The translations under genes were made by a program, and so were the position numbers. The notes under the pieces are model-generated. The model worked only from the letters and a program-made list of their open reading frames with translations, searched no databases and was not told the origin of the DNA. Shown here piece by piece: positions 56,472 through 64,000 of a stretch of 64,000 nt of DNA (position 1 is its first letter; every line of letters begins with the position of its first letter). Location: positions 4,587,840-4,651,839 of the forward strand of contig OZ025276.1 in assembly GCA_964019165.1 (NCBI GenBank), written 5' to 3'. This DNA is from Mastigias papua. Taxonomy: Eukaryota; Cnidaria; Scyphozoa; Rhizostomeae; Mastigiidae.

Positions 56472-59400
56472 TCAAGTATATATAAGTTTTTGTGGAGGTT
56501 TCACTAAGCGTCCTGATAGAGTTCTGTACTGATCTTTTATAAGCTCTTTGTTTTCTTGAACGTGGTGTTGTCTTGAACATGGTTTTTCTTTAGATTTTAC
56601 AAGTTCAGTTGTTTGCCCCTGATCATCATAATCATGATCGATAATGATATCACCGTAATCAATGGGTAGTTCTTGTTGGAAAGGCTCATTGGTCTTCAAA
56701 AGATGGCGTTGATTGCGACAAAAATTGTGCCATTCTGTGTTAAAACTTTATACGATCTTGGCTGATCACATTTGTCAATAACAGTACCTTTTAGATACCA
56801 AGTTCCTTTCTGACAAATTCGTATAATATCATTTAACGACAGAGGTAGCAAATGTTTAGAATGCTCATTGTAGTGTCGCATTGTGTAAGATGATTGTTTT
56901 CTTGGAGAAAGTAACTGTTGACTCTTTGAGACACTAGCAAAATTTAAACATGGAAGTAAAGTTCTCGGATTTCTGTTCATCAGCATATAAGCAGGAGACT
57001 TGGTGTTTTCCTTAGTTGGTGTTGTACGTAGAGCTAAAAGACCAAGGTAGACATCATCGCCACTTTGAACAACTTTCCGCAAAGTCTTTTTCACTGTTTG
57101 AATAGTGCGCTCTATCAATCCATTGGATTGCGGATATCTTGGACTTGACGGGTTGAGCTTAAAATCCCACTGCATTGCAAAAGTAGAGAAACTAGTACTA
57201 GAGAATTCTGGACCATTGTCGGATATGACCTCTTTAGGTATGCCATGTCTGCTAAAGATACTCTTGAGATGAGTAATGACAGTTTGATTCTCCTTGTCGG
57301 GAATCTGAGAAATCTCCATAAACTTGGAATGGTAATCTACAGCAATGACGTAATCTTTGTTGAACAAAGTAAAAAGATCTGTACCAATTTTTTCCCATGG
57401 AGAATTGGGTACATCGTGGGAAATGAGAGGCTCTCTTTGTTGGCTGTTTTGATGATCAATGAAATTCGAACAGTTCAAAATCATGTCAGTGATTTCGGCA
57501 GTAATATTTGGCCAAAAAACACTATTTCTTGCGTTGGCTTGAGTTCTCGAAATGCCAATATGACCCTGGTGAAGAATAGATTTAATTTCAGCTCGCATCT
57601 TTAATGGGACAATCACTCGTTGACCCTTCAAAAGAAATCCATCGTGGTACGATATCTCTTCCCGAATACTGAAGAACGGTTTGACTGATTGATGAAATGC
57701 AGAAGGCCAACCATGTAGTGTGTACTTATTAAGCAATTGGAGTGTTGAATCTTCAGCAGTCTCAAACTGTAACTGTTTCCACCGTTGCTCACTTATGGGT
57801 AGATTCGAAACTATGGAATGGATGTATAATTCCATTTCAGATTCAGGTATTTCGGACATCACATCCTTCAGATGAGCACGACTGAGAGCATCTGAAACGT
57901 TCATTTCTTTTCCAGGCACAAAGTCAAGATCAAATCGGTACTTTTGGAGATGCAAAATAAAACGTTGAATCCTTGGAGGGCACTGAGTTATCAATGTAGA
58001 GAATATTGACTTTAACAGTCGATGATCACTGAAAACAACAAATGATCGTCCATGCAAATAATCATGAAACTTTTCACACGCAAACACTATAGCCAAAGTT
58101 TCTTTTTCTATCTGGGCATAATTGTGTTCAGCAGAAGTGAGAGATCTAGATGCAAATCCTATAGGTTTTCAAATTGCATCAGTATCTTGCTGCTCTAAAA
58201 TGGCTCCAAGACCATGAGAACTAGCATCAACAGACACTCTAGTAGGCTGAGATGGATTGTAAAACTTGAGAACTGGAGCTGTTCTTAGAACCTTTTTTAA
58301 TCTATTAATGGCAGCTATCTGTGGCTCATCCAAAGACCACACAGAGTCCTTGATTAAAAGCGTTCTGAGTGGAGCCGTTAACTCTGACAAGTTGTTAATA
58401 AAGTTACCTAGGTAATTGACCATACCTAAGAAACTCTGGAGGCTTTTCTTGTTCTCAGAAATAGGCATGTCACGCACAGCAGATAGTTTTGCTGGATCAG
58501 CCTTGATGCCATCACTAGATACAATGTGACCCAAAAAGTTAATTTGGCTCTCTCCTAAAATACATTTTTCTTTATTTAATTTCAAACCTGCTTTAGATAT
58601 GCTCTTGAGAACTTGTTGCACCTGATTGTCGTGTTCAAATCTAGAGTTTCCCCAGACAATAATGTCATCTTGTGAATTTGCTGTTCCTTCAATACCAGCA
58701 ATTATATTAGCTATTTCTACTTGAAAAATTTCACTCGCAGAATGAATGCCAAATGGAAGCCTTTTAAAATGATATCGACCAAAAGGTGTTGCAAACGTCA
58801 GTAACTTGGAGCTTTCTTCATCAACCTATATTTGCCAATATCCCTGAGAAGCATCAAGTTTAGAGAAATATCGTGCCTAGGACATTTGAGATAAACTATG
58901 TTCAGTTGTGGGAAGCTGAAAATGTTCTCTTTTGATAGGTCTGTTTAGAGGTCGTGGATCCAAGCAAATTCGGAGCTTCCCATTGGGCTTCTCAACAATA
59001 ACAAGACTGTTAACTCAATCAGTAGGCTCTTGAATTGGAGTAATAACACCATTTTTAACCATTATATCTAACTCAACTGTAAGTTGATCTTTTAACGCTA
59101 TGGGACTTTGTCTTGGTGGCATAACAACAGGTTTAACATCATCTTTTAACATAATATGGTATTCACAAGGTAACATTCCTAGCTCACCAAAACAATTCGA
59201 GAATTTGGTTAGTAAATCTTGGTAACAATTTTGAACATTATCTACCATCATCACTCTTTTAATAAGGTTTAGCTTCTCACTAGTTGGAAGGCCAAGTATT
59301 GGTGTGGATATCGTATCAACAATAACAATCATGACTGGAACTGACAGATTATTCTTGTACTCCACATTAGCTACAAATGTACCCTTAACTGGCATATCAG

Positions 59401-59716
59401 AACCATTGTATGCAGTAATTTTGGCTGTAGATGAATGAATTTTAGGTCTGGGTTGGAGATGCAAAAATATACTTTCTGGTAAAATATTGCACTGTGCACC
59501 CGTGTCAATTTTAAACTGAATGGAACATTTGTTAATGCATAAATCCACCGACCAATCAGACGAATTGACATCTTGTTGGACACTCAAAACTTTGCGTTTC
59601 CGGCTCTTATTGCAAATAACAGGTTTGGCAATACCTGAAGCGTTAATTGTGCCTATAAAAAATTCCGAATTTTCATCTTCACTGGACGAAGAATAATCAT
59701 GAGTAACGTGATGCAC
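56472..59716 (-). pseudogene. Ty3/gypsy pol (protease, RT, RNase H, integrase)
   Basis: Protease active site FKIDTGAQCNILP near 59,500. RT follows (RICLDPRPLNRP, then DDIIVWG near 58,660), then the RT connection and RNase H (SVDASSHGLGAIL; VVFSDHRLLKSIF). Integrase has a zinc-binding HHCC motif missing its last Cys (NCSNF), core Asp in GTDLF, Asp in VISDNGPEFSS, and Glu in SNGLIERTIQT, then a C-terminal part to 56,472. In-frame stops lie near 59,017, 58,877, 58,830 and 58,170; all fit single G-to-A or C-to-T changes. The coding is otherwise well kept. Confidence 0.88.
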
Positions 59717-60489
59717 ATACTTACTTTGGCAGAACTTTGCAAAATGGTTTTGTTTTTTGCATTTATGGCATTTGCGACCATAAGCTGGACAATCTCCACG
59801 CTTGTAAGATCTTCCACAGAACTTGCAACTGTTAAGTATAGTTGACTTATTGCTGCCAGGTTGAGACTTAATAGATGCTTGAGGCTTAAAAGGCTTGGTA
59901 TTTTTTTAATGTAATGGACAGATGATGGCACTTCTATTCCTTCTGACAACTCCTTGACATGCTGTTTTGTTTCCTCTGCAGCTTGTCCTACTTTTATTGC
60001 CCGTTGCAAATCCAATTCAGGTTCTCGAAGCATTCTCTCTCTTTCCCGGCTATCATTTACACCACAAATTATTAAATCGCGTATCAGTGAATCTGTACGC
60101 TCCCCAAAGTCACACTCTTCACTCAATTGACGTAACTCCGTGACAAAAGCAAGGAACCGTTGTCCCTCAGATTGCCGATAAATAAAGAATTTGTGACGCA
60201 ACATAGTAATATTTTTTCTTGGGTGACAGAAATGATCAAACTTTGCTATAATAAGAGCAACCTTCATTCGATCTTCATCGCTATCGAATTGACTTGTATT
60301 ATAGATTTCACGACCTCTGTGACCAATACAAGTAAGCAAAATCGAAGGTTTTGTTTTATCGGGATTCTCATCGGATTCCGTTGCAGCGAGAAATAGCTTG
60401 AACTGTTGTCTCCATTGCCGCCATGCCTGACACAAATTTCCAGAGTCAAAGTTCAAAGCACCAGGAGGAGGTAACGTATCCATGGTCAC
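59710..60489 (-). pseudogene. Ty3/gypsy gag
   Basis: Structural capsid protein. It opens MTMDTLPPPGALNF just downstream of the primer site, with a helical Gag domain (WRQWRQQFKLFL ... FLAFVTELRQLSEECDF). A one-base slip in an A-run near 59,905 shifts the frame. The nucleocapsid Cys/His motifs (CKFCGRSY, CHKCKKQNHFAKFC) are read only in the other frame. The shift could be programmed, but the homopolymer and other lesions suggest decay. Confidence 0.8.
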
Positions 60490-60530
60490 GGCCTAGCATT
60501 CATCCACATCTATTACCACTTCTGGTACCA

Positions 60531-60810
60531 TGTTATATTGGCAGTTACAACACAGAAAAACCACTGTTTTCTTTGAGAAATACAACATATATGAGATATC
60601 AACTTTATAGAGAAAACTGCCATGAAGAAGTAAACAGAGAAGAAAACATGGAAGCTATAAAGCTTTGCAGATAAAAGAATCACACATAGGTATTGTGTAG
60701 AGGAGGAAAATCTTTTGTGCGCTAGTAAGAAAGTTGAGTGATTGACAAATGGAAAACAAAAGGATATCAAACAAACGGAAAACAAAAGGATATCATCAAC
60801 GACTACAACA
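60531..60810 (-). repeat. 5' LTR of the Ty3/gypsy element
   Basis: 280 bp; on the - strand it starts TGTTGTAGTCG and ends ATATAACA. Confidence 0.92.
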
Positions 60811-60825
60811 AACGAAGTCCAAAAT

Positions 60826-61065
60826 CACCGCCTCACTTTGAACTTGATGATGATAATGATGGGCCACACGTAAAAAGTGGAAAAAAATACAAAATGAAAA
60901 ATTTTGAAGTCCCAAGTAAAACTGAAAATTAAAAGTTAGAGGTTTGTGTTGAATAGAATAGAATGTTATTTTGATTATATTATACATACATTATAATTTA
61001 GTTTACAAAATACTTTTTTCTCAATATGTTAGGATAAAACTCGATGACAACGATGGGCCACCATA
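60826..61065. repeat. Right TIR of the kinase-carrying transposon
   Basis: Inverted copy of 49,730-49,984. The inner edge is cut by the gypsy 5' LTR a few bases away (60,810). The tip motif is repeated internally at about 60,844-60,868. Confidence 0.88.
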
Positions 61066-61071
61066 CTAATG

Positions 61072-61930
61072 CTATTGAGGCTATTTGGCAAATTCAAGCC
61101 GATCAAACTTAGAGCTTATGTCTCTACGTTTAAAATAGTACAAGATATTACATTTATTATAGCATGATAAAGCAGGAACACTCTTTTAGCATACTGATAC
61201 TCTTTTTTTGTTTGACACTCGTCAGAGTAAGAAATGTTGGATAATTACCAAAAGGTGAATTGCATATATAGCCAGATGCAGATATACGTCATATGATGAA
61301 TAATGCATCTATTTGGCCAATCATAGGGCTGTTGTACACTTGGTTGTTTGATCCCCCCCCCCCCATCTCTAAAAGGAAGTTTCTAGACATAAAAACCAGG
61401 GAGAAAGACTTTTGAAGCATTAACGAGACATTAAAATGATCACTACAAAAGGTATTTCATGAAACATCATTACTATTGTTAAAAAACATCATTATATTAG
61501 AACAGGGGGTGTCAAATTCATTTGGCCCAAGGGCTACATAAGGCATAATATGGGACCGCAATGACTGGGTTGGTTGACAGAGCCTGAGAGGGCTAGGTAA
61601 TAGGGGCTTTCAAATATACATAACTCATTGCATGTTTCCTATCTGTATTCAGCCTTGTAAATGCCACCAGTAAACGGCTCTATTACAATGGGGAAAATAT
61701 CGCTAGATGTCAGATAGTTCACAATTCCTAAGGGGAAATAGTGATGTAATTGGGCTGCAGGCTGTATGTTTGACAGCCCTGTATTAGAAGTAATAGAGAG
61801 TTTCAGAACCACTAGCGAGCTTACGATTGCACTACACAGACTAATACGACGACCTTGTGAGTGGAAGTCACGTGGCAATGTACGTAGTGGATGTTTTTAG
61901 CTTACAAAGACACTACGTAGGGGACTACAT
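61072..61930. other. Spacer between transposons
   Basis: AT-rich with a C-run near 61,350-61,362. No gene. The left end of the next Harbinger-like element probably lies in its last ~120 bp but no TIR can be confirmed. Confidence 0.45.
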
Positions 61931-63049
61931 ATGAGACTTTCCCGCCAAAAGTGTAATGTCAACATGGCCAATTTTGATCAACTACAAGACATTTTGGGGG
62001 GAGCACACGAAGCGCATTTGATTGACGATGAAGACCTTCTTCTGTTACACAATCGTCATCGAAGAAAAAATCCCGTATTTCCTTATTGGAGATATGAAAA
62101 ATTCGATCTAGACACAATGGACAAGTATGAGCATAAGGCTGAGCTTCGATTGTGGAAGAATGATGTTTACATCTTGCTTGAGGCATTGAGATTTCCTGAA
62201 CAACTTCGTTGCTATAATGGGGCCGTTGTAGATTCAGTTGAGGCCCTGTGCATTTTCTTGCAAAGAGTAGCATATCCGTGCAGATATGGTGATTTACTTT
62301 CACAGTTTGCTAGGCCAGTTCCTCAGCTATCTATGATGACCAACCGTGTCGTCAGTGACATTTACGATAGGTTTGGGCATCTTCTGCGTACAATGGATCA
62401 GCCATGGCTTTCCAGACATAATTTAAAGTTATATGCAAATGCTGTTCATGCCAGAGGAGCTACGCTCGACAACTGTTGGGGATTTGTGGATGGAACTGTT
62501 AGACCCATTTGTCATCCAAAAAGAAACCAAAGACTTGTCTACAATGGCCATAAGAGAGTCCATGCTCTCAAATTTCAATCGGTAGTAGCACCTAATGGAC
62601 TAATTGCAAATGTCTATGGTCCAGTTGAAGGGCGTAGGCATGACAGTGCAATGCTTGCTATGTCTGGGCTCCTAACACAAGTAGAAGAGTACTCATTTTC
62701 ACCTGAGAACCAGCCTCTTTGTATCTATGGAGATCCAGCCTACCCCCATAGAATTCACCTTCAATGTCCATATCAGCAAAGACATAACTTGACTCCAGAG
62801 CAGCAGGCATTCAATCACTCTATGAGCCAAGTTAGAGTGTCTGTTGAATGGATATTTGGTGAAATAGTCTCATATCTCAAATCTGTGGACTTCAAAAAAA
62901 ATCTGAAGATTGGTTTGAGTCCTGTAAGCAAGATATATGTTGTATGTGCACTTATGAGAAATGCACTAACATGCTTATATGGATCAAATACTTCAGAGTT
63001 TTTTGGAATCCAACCTCCAACCTTGAATATGTACTTGCATGGAGATTAG
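61931..63049 (+). CDS. Harbinger-like DDE transposase, intact frame
   Basis: A DDE_Tnp_4-type nuclease from a lineage distinct from 20,604-21,947. Catalytic residues are D187 (CWGFVDGTVRPI), D268 (CIYGDPAYPHRI) and E306 (VRVSVEWIFGEI). Other conserved stretches are VYNGHKRVHALKFQSVV and GPVEGRRHDSAML. 372 codons, uninterrupted, normal length. M12 (MANFDQ, codon at 61,964) may be the true start. A coiled-coil partner lies convergent at 63,400-64,000, as in Harbinger pairs. The right end of the element lies beyond the window. Confidence 0.88.
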   Translation: MRLSRQKCNVNMANFDQLQDILGGAHEAHLIDDEDLLLLHNRHRRKNPVFPYWRYEKFDLDTMDKYEHKAELRLWKNDVYILLEALRFPEQLRCYNGAVVDSVEALCIFLQRVAYPCRYGDLLSQFARPVPQLSMMTNRVVSDIYDRFGHLLRTMDQPWLSRHNLKLYANAVHARGATLDNCWGFVDGTVRPICHPKRNQRLVYNGHKRVHALKFQSVVAPNGLIANVYGPVEGRRHDSAMLAMSGLLTQVEEYSFSPENQPLCIYGDPAYPHRIHLQCPYQQRHNLTPEQQAFNHSMSQVRVSVEWIFGEIVSYLKSVDFKKNLKIGLSPVSKIYVVCALMRNALTCLYGSNTSEFFGIQPPTLNMYLHGD

Positions 63050-63399
63050 TTCATAGAAGCAGCTCAAATGGCAGTTTGTGAATACAAAAGAACTCCCCTG
63101 AAAACATCTGCAAATTAAGATCACACTCTAAGAATTCCCTTGAAACTCTTTCAATATTATTTTTGTGCTTTTGGACAAAGAATTGTTCTTTAGTAAACAT
63201 AACCTGATTAAGGGTATGTTCCTGACTTGTCAAACAGTAGTTACAATTGGACAGAAATGATGTGGTTTCCAATTCTTAGATGTCAGTGTCAAGGATAATG
63301 ATTCTTAGATGATAGTTTCATTGTTCAATATCTAAAGATGACTTATGTCAAATGTTTTCAAAAAGAGTGTTCATTCAATGTTTTCTCAATTTTTGTTGT

Positions 63400-64000
63400 C
63401 CAAAAGTGATAGAACTCCTGAAAATTGTTCGTGCATTTGCAGAATTATGGTCTGCAGCATCTTCTGCTGCTCCCTCAGTAAACTTAGTATCTCTAGCTGC
63501 TGCTGTGCCAAATTTTCATCTCTCTTATTGTTGTATTGCTCATCCCTGGATCTTTCCTCTCTTCTCAGAATGCTCTCCTTAATTTCAAACTCTAATGCCT
63601 TCTGTCTGAAGTCCAGTTCCTTCTGTTTTAACTAAAGCTCCCTCCTTTTTATTTCAATCTCTTCTCTTCTTACTTCATTCTCTTTTTCAGCCTTCTCTTG
63701 CAAATATCCCATTATTTCTTGCCCACCCTGCTTCCTCCTCTTTTTCTGTACACTTTCTTGAACACCTTCCCTCTCGCTACTCTCAGCTACTTGCTCCATC
63801 AACCTTTTTCTCACTTCCTCTGCTGTCTGCTGTTCTCTCTGTTTTTCTGCATATGTTTTACTTTCAATTTTATTTAGCTCCCCTTCAGCTGCATCACTCA
63901 AACCAATAATTGACTCACTTGCATCATCGAGCTCAGTTGACTCAGGGGAAATACCACTGGCCCTCTCCTCATTAGCAATTTTTCTTTTATAGTTTCTTTC
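63400..64000 (-). pseudogene. Coiled-coil partner protein of the Harbinger-like element (partial)
   Basis: The - strand frame runs in from the window edge: an acidic segment, then Gln/Glu/Arg-rich coiled coil with KKRRKQGGQEIMGYL and ENEVRREEIEIKRREL. It stops at TAG near 63,632, but the same frame continues with LKQKELDFRQKALEFEIKES and further helix to about 63,400. It is therefore one base from being longer, or a pseudogene. The N-terminal SANT/Myb-like part would lie outside the window. Confidence 0.65.

Larger units (their letters stand above)
56134..60810 (-). mobile_element. Ty3/gypsy LTR retrotransposon (4.7 kb)
   Basis: LTRs are 60,531-60,810 (5') and 56,134-56,416 (3'), about 96% identical by eye. 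A primer-binding site on the - strand (TGGTACCAGAAGTGG, complement of 60,516-60,530) directly abuts the 5' LTR, and a polypurine tract (complement of 56,417-56,430) abuts the 3' LTR. Flanks AACCA (56,129-56,133) and AACGA (60,811-60,815) are a likely 5-bp duplication with one change. The order gag, protease, RT, RNase H, integrase is that of Ty3/gypsy. It sits between the alpha-kinase and its TIR. Confidence 0.92.
49730..61065 (+). mobile_element. IS3EU-like DNA transposon carrying an alpha-kinase gene
   Basis: TIRs begin TATGGTGGCCCATCGTT at 49,730 and end with its complement at 61,065, flanked by a perfect CTAATG on both sides (49,724-49,729 and 61,066-61,071). TIRs are ~255 and ~240 bp, about 80-85% identical by eye. 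The left half encodes an integrase-type DDE transposase (+), the right half an alpha-kinase (-), each starting just inside its TIR and pointing inward. Removing the later Ty3/gypsy insertion (56,134-60,810) leaves ~6.65 kb. A 6-bp duplication with this kind of transposase fits the IS3EU superfamily as I recall it; the name is provisional. Confidence 0.8.

Overview
Eukaryotic, metazoan-type DNA. No operons or ribosome binding sites are visible, coding is split by GT-AG introns, and nearly every recognisable coding block belongs to a transposable element (TE). The mix (intron-bearing Helitron, PIF/Harbinger with SANT/Myb-like partner proteins, Ty3/gypsy, non-LTR, GIY-YIG, ISXO2/Merlin-like, an integrase-type 6-bp-TSD transposon, an alpha-kinase) suggests an early-branching invertebrate such as a sponge or cnidarian. 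That is an inference, and no host single-copy gene was found to anchor it.  Layout. 1-19,098 is a cluster of related Helitrons. H1 (3' part only) ends at 2033 and abuts the 5' end of H2 at 2034. H2 ends at 16,274, where H4 (16,274-19,098) begins. A probably autonomous Helitron, H3 (6236-15,638), sits inside H2 and carries an intact three-exon Rep-helicase gene (8547-13,503). All four end in a hairpin plus an 11-nt tail, and each has a 520-780 bp near-perfect palindrome at that 3' end. 19,101-25,056 is an ISXO2/Merlin-like element holding an intact 3.1 kb Harbinger (20,468-23,562, ATG target duplication). 25,098-26,034 is long (TA)n around a tRNA-like sequence. 26,429-34,204 holds relics: a GIY-YIG ORF split by a solo LTR, a gag-protease relic with CCHC and MYND fingers, a decayed Harbinger pair, interleaved inverted repeats and a non-LTR reverse transcriptase.  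34,440-39,430 is an unclassified TE-associated gene (- strand) split by a young gag-only LTR element (34,603-38,008, apparently identical LTRs, ATAG duplication). 40,483-41,990 is a non-LTR endonuclease relic. 42,651-48,228 is an unclassified DNA transposon with ~511 bp terminal inverted repeats (TIRs), a perfect 9-bp duplication and a decayed gene ending in a RING-like finger. 49,730-61,065 is a transposon with ~240-255 bp TIRs and a perfect 6-bp duplication (CTAATG). It holds an integrase-type DDE transposase at one end and an alpha-kinase gene, facing inward, at the other; a Ty3/gypsy element (56,134-60,810) later inserted between the kinase and its TIR. 61,931-64,000 is the start of another Harbinger-like element.  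The genes are not one pathway. The logic is layered mobile elements, several dated relative to each other by precise target duplications. The strongest candidates for something undescribed are the alpha-kinase-carrying transposon, the 9-bp-TSD element with the RING-like protein, and the Helitron family with giant palindromic 3' ends.
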